64,000 nt of DNA from Desulfotignum sp. (GCA_011390335.1 JAABSO010000003.1:124001-188000), one strand, 5' to 3'; shown: positions 26,540 to 37,339, counted from the stretch's first letter. Made by a program: numbers and translations. Notes: generated from the letters alone by a model not told the origin.

Positions 26540-28720
26540 ATGGATATTTCAGGCAAAAGAAAAATATTGATCGTTGATGATGTTCCCACCAATATTACTG
26601 TTCTGACCCAAATTCTGATGTCCGACTATAAGATGGTCTGTGCAACCAATGGCCGGGATGCCCTGAAACTTTCGGCATCTTCTTGTCCGGACCTGATTCT
26701 GCTTGATATCATGATGCCGGATATGGATGGGTATGCGGTGTGCCGGCAGTTGAAATCACAGGATGAGACCCGAAACATCCCGGTCATATTCCTGACGGCG
26801 AAAAAAGAGGAAGAGGATGAGGTGAAAGGCCTTGAGCTGGGGGCAGTGGATTATATCTCAAAACCCTTCAGTCCCGTTATATTGAAGCACAAAGTTAGAA
26901 TACACATGGAGCTTAAACTCCACCGGGACAACCTTGAAGAGATCATCCAAGAGCGCACCATTGAAATATCAAAATCCCACAAAAAGCTTCACCAGGAGAT
27001 TACAGAACGCATTCAGGTGCAAAAATCGCTTATTGAACAGCGGGCCTATTTTCTGCATCTTTTTGAGAACTCGCCCCAGGCAATTATGATTGTTGCGCCT
27101 GATGGAAAAGTTGTTGAGGTGAACAAAGGATTTGAAAAGATTTTTGGATATGCGGTAAATGAGATCAAAGGCAAATACAGTAAAAACCTGATTGTGCCCG
27201 AAGACATGATTGCAGAGGATGACACTTTTCATAAAAACATTCTTGCCGGAAAAACCATCACCAAAGAAACCTTTAGATCACGGAAAAACGGCGATCTGCT
27301 GCCGGTGACATTTCTGGGGTATCCTGCAAAAGTCAAAAATCAGATTGAAGGGCTTTTTATTTTATACGACGATATCTCTGAAAGGAAAAAATTTGAAGCC
27401 CAGATGCTGCACCAGTCTTTTCATGATCCCTTGACAGGCATTCCGAACAGGGCACTGCTCATGGAAAGGATCAACCGGTCTCTGGAACGGTCTAATAGAA
27501 GAAAAGATTACCAGTTTGCTGTTCTCATGGTTGATCTGGACAATTTCAAATCAGTTAATGACAGCATCGGGCACCTGGCCGGGGATAAATTTCTGATTCA
27601 ATTTTCCGATCAGGTAAGGCACTGCATCCGGTCCACAGATACGATAGCACGTATGGGCGGAGATGAATTTGCGGTTCTGCTGGAAGAAATCAGCGGCCCA
27701 CGTGAGGTTTTCAAGATTGCAAAACGTATTTTTAATATTGGAAAATCCAGCTTTTTCATTGAAAGAAATGAAATCACCATCAGTGCAAGTATCGGTGTGG
27801 TAATAGAAACAAAATCATATGACCGGTCTGAAAACATTATCCGGGATGCAGATATTGCCATGTACCGTGCCAAGGAGAATGGAAAATCAAGTTTCCGGGT
27901 GTTTAAAAAGAAAATGCACAAGATGACCCTTGAATCCATAAGAATGCAGAATGAGCTGCGTAATGCGATTTTTAACAATGAGCTTGTTTTGTTTTATCAG
28001 CCCATTATTTCGGTTTCTGATCAGCAGCTGCTGGGTTTTGAAGCCCTGGTAAGATGGCAACACCCGGACAAAGGAATAATCGGACCCAATCTGTTTATCC
28101 CCCTTGCAGAAGAAACAGATCTTATCCTTCCTCTGGGACGGTTTGTCATTAAGGAAGCATGCCGGCAGTTGAAACAATGGCATGAAACCATGCCGGGTGG
28201 TGAAAGCCTGACCATGAATATCAATGTTTCCACCAGGCAGTTCATGGATGGAGAACTGACCGGATTTATTATCAAAACCCTGGAAGAAAATCAGCTGGCA
28301 CCGCAATATCTTAACCTTGAGATAACCGAAAGCCTTATAACCAAAAATGCGAAATCCATGATGTCCAAACTGGCTGTTTTGAAAAAGCACGGCATTAATG
28401 TGCTGCTGGATGATTTTGGTACAGGGTATTCTTCGTTGTCCTATATCCAGGATTTTCAAATCGACAGCATAAAAATTGACCGGTCTTTTATCAATGATAT
28501 GGACCGGGATGGCGGCAGTATTGAAATCGTTAAAACGATTCTTGCCCTGTGCCGGAATCTGGGACTCGGGGTCGTGGCTGAAGGTATTGAGCGCAAAACC
28601 CAGTTCAATCTTTTAAAAGAGCTGAATTGCGAAAAAATACAGGGGTTTTATTTTTCCAGACCGGTTGATAAAAACAAGGCTGCGCATCTGATAAAAAACG
28701 GGATCACAATTTCTGAATAA
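26540..28720 (+). CDS. Response regulator with PAS, GGDEF and EAL domains
   Basis: 726 residues from the ATG at 26540 ([18 protein letters not shown]); 120 upstream in-frame bases encode a Cys/Tyr repeat and were rejected. Receiver (about 6-125) with [13 protein letters not shown]; coiled coil; PAS (about 180-300); GGDEF ([12 protein letters not shown], with RSTD inhibitory site five residues before) and EAL ([36 protein letters not shown]). Both c-di-GMP synthase and phosphodiesterase motifs look intact. Its 3' end overlaps the convergent hybrid kinase gene by 17 bp. A phosphate signal from that kinase is possible but only inferred. Confidence 0.93.
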   Translation: MDISGKRKILIVDDVPTNITVLTQILMSDYKMVCATNGRDALKLSASSCPDLILLDIMMPDMDGYAVCRQLKSQDETRNIPVIFLTAKKEEEDEVKGLELGAVDYISKPFSPVILKHKVRIHMELKLHRDNLEEIIQERTIEISKSHKKLHQEITERIQVQKSLIEQRAYFLHLFENSPQAIMIVAPDGKVVEVNKGFEKIFGYAVNEIKGKYSKNLIVPEDMIAEDDTFHKNILAGKTITKETFRSRKNGDLLPVTFLGYPAKVKNQIEGLFILYDDISERKKFEAQMLHQSFHDPLTGIPNRALLMERINRSLERSNRRKDYQFAVLMVDLDNFKSVNDSIGHLAGDKFLIQFSDQVRHCIRSTDTIARMGGDEFAVLLEEISGPREVFKIAKRIFNIGKSSFFIERNEITISASIGVVIETKSYDRSENIIRDADIAMYRAKENGKSSFRVFKKKMHKMTLESIRMQNELRNAIFNNELVLFYQPIISVSDQQLLGFEALVRWQHPDKGIIGPNLFIPLAEETDLILPLGRFVIKEACRQLKQWHETMPGGESLTMNINVSTRQFMDGELTGFIIKTLEENQLAPQYLNLEITESLITKNAKSMMSKLAVLKKHGINVLLDDFGTGYSSLSYIQDFQIDSIKIDRSFINDMDRDGGSIEIVKTILALCRNLGLGVVAEGIERKTQFNLLKELNCEKIQGFYFSRPVDKNKAAHLIKNGITISE

Positions 28721-31700
28721 ATGATTTTATAAGCTTTCTTGCAGCCTCAAACTGGTATATTTCTATCTGGTCTTCAAGCTTTTGTGACAGGTCTGTAAAA
28801 CCGGTATCCTGAACATGGCTGTTGAGATATTCCTTGAACCGGTCAAATGATATTTTCGATTCTGCAGGATCGAATTCAGCCAGATTTGCATCCAGCGCTT
28901 CAAGCAGGGTACGCATCTTTTCAGGATCATTTTTCTGGTCAGGGGGGTGAAAAATTTTTTGTGTCCTGGTGTCTGCCTGCAGGTTTTCCAGGGATTTTTT
29001 TATTTCTAAAAACCGTTGCTCGACCTGAAAGATATAATTGTTTATCTGGTCAGCATTTTTGGCATCAATGGCTTTTTCCAGAGATTGTGATGCAGCAAAA
29101 AGATCTTTTGCCGCAAGATTGCCGGCAGAACCTTTAAGGGAGTGGTTTTCTTCCCGCGCCTGTTTCAGATTATTCTGACAAACCAGGTCTTTTATCCGGG
29201 CCGGTACCGGTGCAAGATCCCGGCAGAACCGGTTAAGAATGTCTGTGTACCTTTCCAGACTGCAGCCCATGCGGGCCATTCCCTCATCAACATCAATTCC
29301 TGCCGATCTAATGGTTTCCATCTGGATCATTCTGGCATGGTTCATGGGCAGCGGCGGTTTTGGGGGATCAGAAACAACGGCGACATCCGGGATATATTTT
29401 TTGAGCACCTTATACAGCTTGAGTCTGTCAATGGGCTTGGAAATATAGTCATCCATGCCGGCTGCAATACATTTTTCGCGGTCTCCCCGCATGGCATGGG
29501 CAGTCATGGCAATGATGGGCAGATCCTTTCTGCCAAGGTCACTGCGGATTCTGGCAGTTGCTTCCAGACCATCCATTTGCGGCATCTGCACATCCATCAA
29601 TACAACATCAAAGTCTTGGGTTTTTATTTTTTCCATGGCCTCAAGGCCGTTGACTGCTGTTTGGACATGCATGCCGGCAAGGGTAAGGATTTCAACAGCC
29701 ACCATCTGGTTGATGGGGTTGTCTTCAGCAAGCAGCACCCTGGCGTCTGACGCATAGTTATACACATTTTGCAAATCAGATCGGGATGAGAAAAGAGCCT
29801 GGTGTCCAAAAGATTCCATGATGGTATCAAGTAAATGGGAAGGTCTGACCGGTTTCTCCAGAAAACGGAAAAATTTTTCAGATGAAGACAAATAATTTTT
29901 TCCGGGGGTGGGGCAGGTTCCCATTAATATTACAGGGATTTTTTCGGATAATGTGCTTTTTTGAACCTTTTCAGCAAGTGATTTTCCATCCATATCCGGC
30001 AGATCATTATCCGCAATGAGCAAATCAAATGGCTGGGATGGATCTTGTTGTGCAAGCAGTGACAATGCTTTTTGTGCAGAATCTGTTACATGGGGATGAA
30101 ACTCAAAGGAGACAAGCATCTGGTTCAGCACATGCTGTGTGGATGGGTTTGTCTCTGCCACCAGTATTTTCATGCCTTTCAGAGCGGGGGGAAATTGGTG
30201 GTGCCTGTCTTTTATGGGGATCCCTTTTTTCAGTCTGATCACAAAAGAAAAAAGGCTTCCTTTTCCGGGCATGCTTTCAACGGTGATTTTACCGTGCATC
30301 ATGGATAGTATTTTGTGGCAGATGGCCAGTCCCAGCCCGGTTCCTCCGTATTTTCTGGTGGTGGAGCTGTCTGCCTGGGCAAAGGCTTCAAAAAGGGTCT
30401 GTTGGTTTTTTTTATCGATGCCGATGCCTGTGTCTTTTACGCCAAAATACAAGGTGACATCCTTATCGGTTTGCTCCATGGTCTGGATGATAATGCAGAC
30501 CTCTCCTTTTTCGGTAAATTTGACTGCATTGGATGTTAAATTAACAATAACCTGCTGCAGCCGCAAGGGATCTCCCACCAATTCAGTGGGAACATCCGGT
30601 GCAATATCAATAACCAGTTCAAGGTGCTTTTTGCGCAGATCATCAATAAAAAGATCAGTGACATTATTAATAATATCTCTTAACTGAAAAGGAATGCTTT
30701 CAATATCCAGTTTTCCGGCTTCTATTTTTGAAAAATCCAGGATTTCATTTATTATCCCAAGCAGGGATTTTGCTGAAGAATTGATTATTGAAACATATTC
30801 CAACCGCTGCTTCGGTGTGAGATCCGGGTTTTTTGCCAAATCAGACATACCGATGATGGCATTCATGGGTGTCCGGATTTCATGGCTCATGTTGGCAAGG
30901 AAACTGCTTTTGGCTTTGGTGGATTCATCAGCCGTTTTCTTGGCTTTCTGGAGTTCAATGTTGGCGGTTTTAAGCTCCTGCGTCCGCTCTTCCACCCGAG
31001 TTTCAAGTTCGTTGTGAATTTTGCGCAATTCCTGTTCAACACGCTTGCGTTCAACAATTTCTACTTTAAGGTCCTTGTTGGCATGGGCCAGCATTTCTGT
31101 TCGTTCCTTTACCCTGTCTTCGAGCAGCTGGTTGGCTTCATGGGTTTTTTGCTGCTCTTTTTCTAGAAGCTGCGCAAGATAAAAATCTCTGCGGGCAGCG
31201 TATTCTATGGAATAGCAGGAGAACATGCCAATGATATTTGCACTGATAAAAAAGAAATTGTTATTAATGAGAATGGGCAGAGGCGTGGAACTGATGACTG
31301 TGGCACCGATTTCATAACAGATGACAATAAACCATCCTGATATGGTTGCCCAGATGAACCGCGCCCGTATGAATGAGTAACCGAAAATAAAAATCAGCAT
31401 CAATCCGGCATAATATGAATAGTTTATGGGGGGCGGGGCGATGATTATCATGGTGACAATCCCCAGCCCGGCCAGTATGACAACAAAGGCAAGGGAAAGC
31501 TGCATGTATTTTTTGTAGCCGGCGGAAAATGACAGCAAAAGCACCAGAGCTGTCACAGGAAAGAAAATGGCATACCGGATAAACCACAGTTTGTTTCTCA
31601 TCTCCGGCATCAACTGGGCATCAAGGATACCAAAAAATGAATAAAAAACAATAGCTATAAAAAGCGATATCCTTACCTGATTGATATATTTTGTATGGTA

Positions 31701-31841
31701 GTCGTCTAAAAATTCTTTTTCCAGGGCACCGGAGTCATCACGAAAGGACAAGGTAAGTAGTGTCAGCTGCATGCCTGATGGATTAAAAATGGAATGGGCC
31801 AATTTTTTTTTAAAATCAGATCCCATATGCCATATTTTCAC
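28704..31841 (-). CDS. Six-TM hybrid sensor histidine kinase (HisKA-HATPase-REC-REC-Hpt)
   Basis: 1045 residues. Six hydrophobic segments between about 57 and 212 with short loops and no large periplasmic domain, then a coiled coil, HisKA with His320 ([15 protein letters not shown]), HATPase ([26 protein letters not shown]), receiver 1 ([13 protein letters not shown], acidic pair weak), receiver 2 ([13 protein letters not shown], complete) and Hpt ([12 protein letters not shown]). A membrane-embedded sensor of this form resembles CqsS, LqsS and PhcS, which read lipophilic autoinducers. The gene starts 42 bp after a PhcB-like methyltransferase gene on the same strand. Confidence 0.92.
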   Translation of the reverse strand: MKIWHMGSDFKKKLAHSIFNPSGMQLTLLTLSFRDDSGALEKEFLDDYHTKYINQVRISLFIAIVFYSFFGILDAQLMPEMRNKLWFIRYAIFFPVTALVLLLSFSAGYKKYMQLSLAFVVILAGLGIVTMIIIAPPPINYSYYAGLMLIFIFGYSFIRARFIWATISGWFIVICYEIGATVISSTPLPILINNNFFFISANIIGMFSCYSIEYAARRDFYLAQLLEKEQQKTHEANQLLEDRVKERTEMLAHANKDLKVEIVERKRVEQELRKIHNELETRVEERTQELKTANIELQKAKKTADESTKAKSSFLANMSHEIRTPMNAIIGMSDLAKNPDLTPKQRLEYVSIINSSAKSLLGIINEILDFSKIEAGKLDIESIPFQLRDIINNVTDLFIDDLRKKHLELVIDIAPDVPTELVGDPLRLQQVIVNLTSNAVKFTEKGEVCIIIQTMEQTDKDVTLYFGVKDTGIGIDKKNQQTLFEAFAQADSSTTRKYGGTGLGLAICHKILSMMHGKITVESMPGKGSLFSFVIRLKKGIPIKDRHHQFPPALKGMKILVAETNPSTQHVLNQMLVSFEFHPHVTDSAQKALSLLAQQDPSQPFDLLIADNDLPDMDGKSLAEKVQKSTLSEKIPVILMGTCPTPGKNYLSSSEKFFRFLEKPVRPSHLLDTIMESFGHQALFSSRSDLQNVYNYASDARVLLAEDNPINQMVAVEILTLAGMHVQTAVNGLEAMEKIKTQDFDVVLMDVQMPQMDGLEATARIRSDLGRKDLPIIAMTAHAMRGDREKCIAAGMDDYISKPIDRLKLYKVLKKYIPDVAVVSDPPKPPLPMNHARMIQMETIRSAGIDVDEGMARMGCSLERYTDILNRFCRDLAPVPARIKDLVCQNNLKQAREENHSLKGSAGNLAAKDLFAASQSLEKAIDAKNADQINNYIFQVEQRFLEIKKSLENLQADTRTQKIFHPPDQKNDPEKMRTLLEALDANLAEFDPAESKISFDRFKEYLNSHVQDTGFTDLSQKLEDQIEIYQFEAARKLIKSFIQKL

Positions 31842-31883
31842 AATTGTCTGCAGATTGGGGTAACAGCAACAACAGCATTGCCT

Positions 31884-32795
31884 TCAGCCTTTTGAGACAA
31901 ATTCTTTTCCGCATTTCAAATGCAGAAACAGGTTCACGCCTTCAGGTTCCTGGCCTATGCGGATGTCTGATTCTTTGAAGTTGCAGGCCATGGCCAGTGC
32001 AGCGAGTTGTTCAGGGGTTCTGTGGATCAACCGCCAGTCTCCGATTACCTCCATATAGGCCTGGGTCGGATTGTTTGTTGAAAAATTTCCGATAACCATT
32101 TCTCCTTGATCTCCAAGCAAAGGCGTCAAATGGTCTAAGAGAAAAATAAATTTTTTATCATTGAGGTAATCAAATAATCCGGCTGACCAGATCATGCGAT
32201 ATTTTTTGTCTGAGGTAAAATCAAAGGCATTTGTATGAAGAAAGGCAATATTATGGAGAAAATCTTTGCACAGGTTTTTTGCATAGGAGATGGCAAGCGG
32301 ATCGAATTCCACGTTGTCAACCGTGATGCTGCTGTCCTTTTTTCGGGAAAAGAAATCAAACAGATCCCTTGCCGGTCCGCTGGCTATATTTAATACCCTT
32401 TTGTCAATGTCATCCCGGTCATCAAGATGACACAAAAGATCAAGAAAGTACTTTTTTCTGTTTCTTACTGCCATGGGGGCTTTTTGGAGCTGGAAAAAAA
32501 GATCCCATTTTCTCAGGTCCGGATCATTGGATGTGTGCTCAAGATAAATTTTTTCAATGATCTCATAATCTCCTGGATATCCATGGGGCTTGTTGAAGAC
32601 AAAACCCTGAAGCGTCAATATGGAAAGTGCTTCTCCCATTTTTTTCCGCAGCAGATCAAGATCATTTTTGTGTAATGTGCCATTCCTCATTTCCTGGTGA
32701 ATCTGTGTGAGCCAGTCGGTAAATTCATGATATTCTGAAGAATCAGGGCCTCCTTTTGCTACCATTTCTTCAATAAACGCAATATAATGTTTCAT
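31884..32795 (-). CDS. SAM-dependent methyltransferase, PhcB-like
   Basis: 303 residues from the ATG at 32795 with GGAG before it; an ATG 18 bases upstream lacks a site. Class I methyltransferase signature RVLNIASGPARDLFDFF near 135 and DNVEFDPLAISYAKNL; the upstream motif FVFNKPHGYPGDYEIIEKIY is characteristic of proteins annotated as 3-hydroxypalmitate methyl ester synthesis enzymes (PhcB). PhcB makes the quorum signal read by PhcS in Ralstonia. The assignment rests on motif memory, not a search. It precedes the six-TM kinase gene. Confidence 0.72.
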   Translation of the reverse strand: MKHYIAFIEEMVAKGGPDSSEYHEFTDWLTQIHQEMRNGTLHKNDLDLLRKKMGEALSILTLQGFVFNKPHGYPGDYEIIEKIYLEHTSNDPDLRKWDLFFQLQKAPMAVRNRKKYFLDLLCHLDDRDDIDKRVLNIASGPARDLFDFFSRKKDSSITVDNVEFDPLAISYAKNLCKDFLHNIAFLHTNAFDFTSDKKYRMIWSAGLFDYLNDKKFIFLLDHLTPLLGDQGEMVIGNFSTNNPTQAYMEVIGDWRLIHRTPEQLAALAMACNFKESDIRIGQEPEGVNLFLHLKCGKEFVSKG

Positions 32796-33020
32796 GGAAA
32801 ATTCGCTCCACATGGATAAAAGGTGCCGTTGATTTCAAAATTCTTTGTTTGTATTTTAATGGGATCTCTCAATCTCAAATATCAAAAAGTCCAGTAAATT
32901 CCAGTTCTAAAGCAATTTTATAACGTAAATTACATAAATCAATACCACCTGTCAAACGATATAAGCAGTATTACATTATCCGCATGCTTTTTTCAGGCAG
33001 TCGCCTTGATTTGAATTTAA

Positions 33021-33049
33021 TTGACAAAATTTGTTTCCAGATGTTATCC
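33021..33049 (+). promoter_or_regulatory. Possible promoter for the small ORF at 33115
   Basis: TTGACA (33021-33026), 17-bp spacer, TTATCC (33044-33049). The -10 is weak. It lies in the otherwise empty 32796-33114 region, followed by a TCCATAA/TTATGGA hairpin in the leader. Confidence 0.4.
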
Positions 33050-33114
33050 ATAAACCATAATCTTATGGAAAGAATGCAGCCGAGACCAATTATTAGACCT
33101 GATGAGGTTCTTTA

Positions 33115-33264
33115 ATGGAAGATAAAAATGATCGGCGGACCACAGAAGACCGCCGTAAATCCCCCAATGAGAGGGCTGAAAAATTTATAAAGTATTTTCT
33201 TCCGGAAGAAGAGGAAAAACGAAGCGGCAGAGATCGCCGCAAGCCGGATCCTGACAGGGAATAA
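33115..33264 (+). CDS. Small charged protein (49 residues) of unknown function
   Basis: ATG at 33115 with GAGG eight bases before; product MEDKNDRRTTEDRRKSPNER ending in GRDRRKPDPDRE. It has two DRR(K) motifs, and nearly half the residues are charged. Codons look like the neighbours. Similar DRR-rich short proteins occur in other Desulfobacterota, but no function was recognised. It is flanked by its own promoter candidate and a terminator-like hairpin, so it could be a monocistronic gene. Confidence 0.55.
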   Translation: MEDKNDRRTTEDRRKSPNERAEKFIKYFLPEEEEKRSGRDRRKPDPDRE

Positions 33265-33266
33265 TT

Positions 33267-33335
33267 CAGCTTTCGGAGTTGGCTGACCCCGTTCATCATC
33301 GCTGAAGCCCGAAAGTTGAAGGAATATTATTTTTT
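33267..33335 (+). terminator. Terminator-like hairpin after the 49-residue ORF
   Basis: CAGCTTTCGG (33267-33276) pairs with CCGAAAGTTG (33309-33318), one G-T, with a 32-nt loop, and is followed by a T-rich stretch to 33335. The distance from stem to T-run is longer than usual. Confidence 0.4.
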
Positions 33336-33345
33336 CAGGGCTTTT

Positions 33346-33966
33346 TCACAGTACCACCAGCCCCTGATTGCCATATTGGGACAGCAGTTTTTGAAAATCC
33401 TGGGCACAGTCAGTTTTTATCAGTATTTCATGAATAACCTGCTCTCCATAATCAGTTTCACTGATTTTTGCATCAACCCGGCTTATCTGGTTTAAAAAAG
33501 CATCATTGCATTCATAGGGGATCTGAACCCGTACCTGGAAAGCTTTGATCAACCGAACTTTTTTTGCGGCATCAAGGGCAGCGGCAACCGCACCTGAATA
33601 GGCCTGGATCAATCCCCTTATCCCCAGCTTCACACCGCCATAGTGCCGGGTCACCACCACCGCCACCCGGGTCATGTTGCGGGATGCCAGTACATTGAGC
33701 ATGGGCCTGCCGGCAGTGCCTGAAGGCTCGCCTGCATCGGAACTATGATAAACCTGGCCGGCATCTCCCACAATATAGGCCCAGCAGTTATGGGTGGCGG
33801 TTTTGTTTTCTTTTGAAATTTTTGAAATGAAATCCTTGGCCGCCGCAATGGAGACGGCATGGGACAGGTGGCAGATAAACAAAGACCGTTTGATTTTAAG
33901 CTGTGCGGTATAGGTCCCTTTTTCTGCTGATCCTGCAATGGAGTAAAATTGCTTTTCAGGTGCCAT
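33346..33966 (-). CDS. YigZ/IMPACT-family protein
   Basis: 206 residues. UPF0029 domain: KRSLFICHLSHAVSIAAAKDFISKISKENKTATHNCWAYIVG, then SSDAGEPSGTAGRPMLNVLASRNMTRVAVVVTRHYGGVKLGIRGLIQAY, the best conserved block of the family, and a C-terminal ferredoxin-like DUF1949 domain. Thought to act on translation or stress (IMPACT inhibits Gcn2 in eukaryotes); the bacterial role is not defined. It diverges from the DHH gene. Confidence 0.9.
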   Translation of the reverse strand: MAPEKQFYSIAGSAEKGTYTAQLKIKRSLFICHLSHAVSIAAAKDFISKISKENKTATHNCWAYIVGDAGQVYHSSDAGEPSGTAGRPMLNVLASRNMTRVAVVVTRHYGGVKLGIRGLIQAYSGAVAAALDAAKKVRLIKAFQVRVQIPYECNDAFLNQISRVDAKISETDYGEQVIHEILIKTDCAQDFQKLLSQYGNQGLVVL

Positions 33967-34124
33967 GCTGTTTTTTGTCCGGTGTCCTGGTTGTCACAAT
34001 TACCATTTGGGTGGTGTGGTTTTCCATTCAATCTTGAAAATTTATCAGAAATGGGTTATACACTGCCCGTTATGAAAATTTCCATTATCCATTTATATTA
34101 TTGCATGTTGCCCAGGATTTTCCC

Positions 34125-35024
34125 ATGAGAATTGTAACCCGGCCTGATTTTGACGGTATTGTCTGCGCAGTGCTGCTGCGTGAAGCACTGCATATTGATA
34201 CGGACATATACTGGGTGGAACCCAATGAGGTCCAGAAAAAAGAGGCAGACATAAAAGCCGGTGATATTCTGGCCAATCTGCCCCATGACCCCAGATGTTC
34301 CCTGTGGTTTGACCACCATGTTTCCAACACCCCCGACCAGGTGTTTGAAGGAGCACATGAGATTGTCCCTTCAGCCGCCGGCGTTGTCCATAAATACTAT
34401 AAGGCATCCGGACAGCTGGACAACCGGTTTGATGACCTGGTCTTTCACACCGATATTATCGATTCCGCCAGCCTCACCAGGGACCAGGTGCTGCATCCGG
34501 AAGTATATCCCCATATCCTTTTGTCCATGACCATCAAAAACCGGGACAACACAGACACAGCCTATTGGAACCATCTGGTGGGGATGCTCAGGACCCGGGA
34601 TATTGCAGCCATCATGGCTGATCCCACAGTCAAATCGCGCTGTGAAGCCGTTATTCAGGAAAACACGGTGTATGCCTGTTATCTCAAGGATCATACCCGC
34701 ATCCAGGGCCGGATATCCATTACCGATTTCAGGGGCCTGGATCCTGTGCCGTCGGGAAACCGGTTTCTGACCTACTGCCTTTTTCCCGAAACCGTTGCCA
34801 GCGTCAAACTCCGGTATACCGAACCGGAAAAGACCCATGTGCTGGTGAGTATCGGCCACAGCATTTTCAACCGAAACTGCCGGGTGAATGTGGGAAACCT
34901 GCTGGCACGCTACGGCGGCGGGGGGCATGCTGGTGCCGGCGGCTGCACCCTGAAGATGGAAGATGCCCAGCAGAAAATTGATGAGATCATACAGGTCCTG
35001 GAGGTCAATGCGCCTGTTGTTTAG
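34125..35024 (+). CDS. DHH/DHHA1-family phosphoesterase
   Basis: 299 residues from the ATG at 34125 (MRIVTRPDFDGIVCAVLL), preceded by AGGA. DHH motifs: RPDFDG, LWFDHHVSNTP (DHH triad near 63-65), FHTDIIDSA, and the DHHA1 end ARYGGGGHAGAGGCTL. The family cleaves phosphodiesters in nanoRNA, pAp or cyclic dinucleotides; with only DHH-DHHA1 and no sensor domain, the substrate is unclear. Confidence 0.88.
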   Translation: MRIVTRPDFDGIVCAVLLREALHIDTDIYWVEPNEVQKKEADIKAGDILANLPHDPRCSLWFDHHVSNTPDQVFEGAHEIVPSAAGVVHKYYKASGQLDNRFDDLVFHTDIIDSASLTRDQVLHPEVYPHILLSMTIKNRDNTDTAYWNHLVGMLRTRDIAAIMADPTVKSRCEAVIQENTVYACYLKDHTRIQGRISITDFRGLDPVPSGNRFLTYCLFPETVASVKLRYTEPEKTHVLVSIGHSIFNRNCRVNVGNLLARYGGGGHAGAGGCTLKMEDAQQKIDEIIQVLEVNAPVV

Positions 35025-35080
35025 CTGATCCGGTTTTTTTTATTTCCCGGAGATCGAAATACCGGCCCGGATAAATCGGC

Positions 35081-36784
35081 TCATTCTCCGGACAAAATCA
35101 TCAAAGTCAAATCATCTGTCCGGGGTACAAGATGCTCAGCGCAGCGCTTTTTTATCCAGTTTATCTGGTCATCCAACTGCATTTTTTTTGACTGAATCAA
35201 CCACTTTAAAAAACCATCAAAGTCAAGTCTTTTATCAATGCTGCAGGATTTTTTTTTTGTAATCCGGCCTTCCGTGAATCCATCCGTATAGAGATACAAC
35301 CGGCTGTCAGCAAGAGAAAATTTTCTGACAGAATGCACCGCATCCGGTATGACACCCAAAGGGGGGGCTGAAGGAAGAATTTTGAAGATATTTTTTTCGT
35401 TTACCAGCAGGGGGGGCAAATGTCCCACATTAATCAGTGATATCTCCCGTGAGCCAGGATCAAGCCATCCCCCCACAAAAGTAACAAACATACCCCTGGT
35501 GGCGGTTTCATATAGCTCATTGTTCATCAGATAAACAATGTGACTGATATCATCAACAACTTTACTCAAACAGCGGAAAAGAGAAATGGCTTTTGCCATG
35601 AGGAGTGCGGCAGATGTTCCCTTTCCCGAAACATCTCCTATACAGAAACAGATGGTGCCGTCCGATTTTGTAAAATAGTCGTAAAAATCACCTGAAAGAT
35701 GAAACGCAGGAATATTGAATGCCACCACCTGACGGATCTGCCCAATATCCGGCTGCATATTTTTCTGGATTTCCCGGGCAATATCCAGCTCAGCCTCCAG
35801 TTTTGCAGCATATTCATCCCTTTGATTAAGGGATTTTTGCAATTTCCAGGTCAATTCCACGTAACTGATATTATCTTGCGTCAATTTCTGATTGGCCTGC
35901 TTCATCACGGTATTGAAATCAGGTTGTGTCCCTGTATCAATATCCAATGAAAAGGACATTTCTTTAACCTGATCCGGCAAAAGGGACAATACTGATTCAA
36001 TCGTATCCCCATCCAGTCTGAAGATCTTTTTGGCCTGTTGTTTGAGTTCAGACAAAGCGGTTGCTTTGTCATGACAGGTAAAGGCGGCATTGCACAGATC
36101 AGCCAGCATCAATAGAGATGACAGGACGACGTGCCCATCTTCTGCTGCCTTTTTCCTGAAAATATGATGATGGGAGGCTATGGCCGTAATATAGGTTTCA
36201 GGCAGATGCCATTTTTTTGCCAGCAATGCCCCGACACTGTCATGGGTGGTATGAAATATTTCATTTTCCATTTCATACCGTTTTTCCGGAAGATTGGCCC
36301 GTAAGAGGGGCCATCTGTCAACTTTGTCAGGGGCGATGGAAAAAAGAACCAGCAGGCCGATATCCTGGATCATGCCGCCAGTAAACGCCTGTTCCACAGG
36401 ACCTTTCACAAGGCTGGAAATCTGCCGGGCAGCAATCGCTCTCCGCAAGGCATCTTCCCAGAATATGTTGATGTCAAATCCAGGTATGGCGGTTTTAGAC
36501 AAGGCCTCTTTAACTGAAAAACACAAAACCAGATTGCGAAGCTGGTCTATGCCCATGGCAACGATCGCTTCAGAAACAGTTTCAACAGACTGGTAAAAGC
36601 CCAAAAAAGCTGAATTGACAAAACCCAGAATCTGTGCGGTTAAAACAGGATTTAAAGCTATCAGACGGCTCAGGTGTTCGATTTCAACATCTTCATGTAA
36701 GGTATACCGGATCAGTTGCATAATCCTGTGGTCCGGTACGGGAAGATTTTCGGGCTGAAGATTTCTATATAATATGGCACGCAT
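35081..36784 (-). CDS. HDOD domain fused to SpoIIE-type PP2C phosphatase
   Basis: 567 residues. HDOD about 1-260 (RLIALNPVLTAQILGFVNSAFLGF; GMIQDIGLLVLFSI; ASHHHIFRKKA, the HD pair partly lost), a coiled coil 300-340, then PP2C/SpoIIE (DIAREIQKNMQPDI; FHLSGDFYDYFTKSDGTICFCIGDVSGKGTSAALLMA; LYTDGFTEGR) with metal-binding Asp residues. It would dephosphorylate a Ser/Thr-phosphorylated partner such as an anti-anti-sigma factor; none is nearby. Single gene, divergent from the thiamine-binding protein gene. Confidence 0.9.
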   Translation of the reverse strand: MRAILYRNLQPENLPVPDHRIMQLIRYTLHEDVEIEHLSRLIALNPVLTAQILGFVNSAFLGFYQSVETVSEAIVAMGIDQLRNLVLCFSVKEALSKTAIPGFDINIFWEDALRRAIAARQISSLVKGPVEQAFTGGMIQDIGLLVLFSIAPDKVDRWPLLRANLPEKRYEMENEIFHTTHDSVGALLAKKWHLPETYITAIASHHHIFRKKAAEDGHVVLSSLLMLADLCNAAFTCHDKATALSELKQQAKKIFRLDGDTIESVLSLLPDQVKEMSFSLDIDTGTQPDFNTVMKQANQKLTQDNISYVELTWKLQKSLNQRDEYAAKLEAELDIAREIQKNMQPDIGQIRQVVAFNIPAFHLSGDFYDYFTKSDGTICFCIGDVSGKGTSAALLMAKAISLFRCLSKVVDDISHIVYLMNNELYETATRGMFVTFVGGWLDPGSREISLINVGHLPPLLVNEKNIFKILPSAPPLGVIPDAVHSVRKFSLADSRLYLYTDGFTEGRITKKKSCSIDKRLDFDGFLKWLIQSKKMQLDDQINWIKKRCAEHLVPRTDDLTLMILSGE

Positions 36785-36928
36785 CAGCAGATTCCGATCT
36801 ATGATAACACTTTTCAGGCCAATGGATTGTCACAGAGGGTTGTCATTTTTTGATATGTAGGACAGGTGGTCCCTTTCTGTCAACCCAAACCTTTTCATAC
36901 CTGGGGTGAAGACATAAAAAATCTCCTG

Positions 36929-36957
36929 TTGCAAGGTGTCCAGGACCTGACTACAAT
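36929..36957 (+). promoter_or_regulatory. Promoter of the thiamine-binding-family gene
   Basis: TTGCAA (36929-36934), 17-bp spacer, TACAAT (36952-36957), 41 bp before the start codon; followed by AAGGAGG ribosome-binding site at 36987-36993. Confidence 0.65.
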
Positions 36958-36998
36958 GTGCTGGGTTGGAATATACATCTTTATACAAGGAGGTAACA

Positions 36999-37304
36999 AT
37001 GAAAGTTATTATTGATCTGTGTGTGGTTCCCCTGGGGGTTGGTCTTTCCGTCTCCAAATATGTTGCTGCCTGCCATGAAGTTATTGCTGAAGCAGGCCTG
37101 AAATCAGAACTTCATGCATATGGGACAAACATCGAAGGGGATTATGATGTTGTCTTTCAGGCAGTCAAAAAATGCCATGAAAAAATTCATAAAATGGGTG
37201 CCCCGAGGATTACCACAACCATCAAGCTTGGGACTAGAACCGACAGAGACCAGACCATGGAAGACAAAGTAAAAAGTGTTCAGGAAAAGTTACAATCAGC
37301 GTAA
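36999..37304 (+). CDS. MTH1187/YqgV-family thiamine-binding-like protein
   Basis: 101 residues from an ATG with a perfect AAGGAGG. Ferredoxin-like ACT-type fold expected: MKVIIDLCVVPLGVGLSVSKYVAACHEV, LHAYGTNIEGDYDVVFQAVKKCHEKIHKMGAPRITTTIKLGTRTD. Members of DUF77 bind thiamine or related pyrimidines. It stands alone with its own promoter; the TrmH-like gene follows 35 bp later and may be co-transcribed. Confidence 0.85.
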   Translation: MKVIIDLCVVPLGVGLSVSKYVAACHEVIAEAGLKSELHAYGTNIEGDYDVVFQAVKKCHEKIHKMGAPRITTTIKLGTRTDRDQTMEDKVKSVQEKLQSA

Positions 37305-37339
37305 AAAAACCAAAAGGTCCATAAACAGGAGAGACGCCC

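Noticed and set aside
36830-37057. 75-codon minus-strand frame before the HDOD-SpoIIE gene
   Set aside because: It overlaps the promoter and start of the thiamine-binding-family gene, which has a perfect ribosome-binding site.
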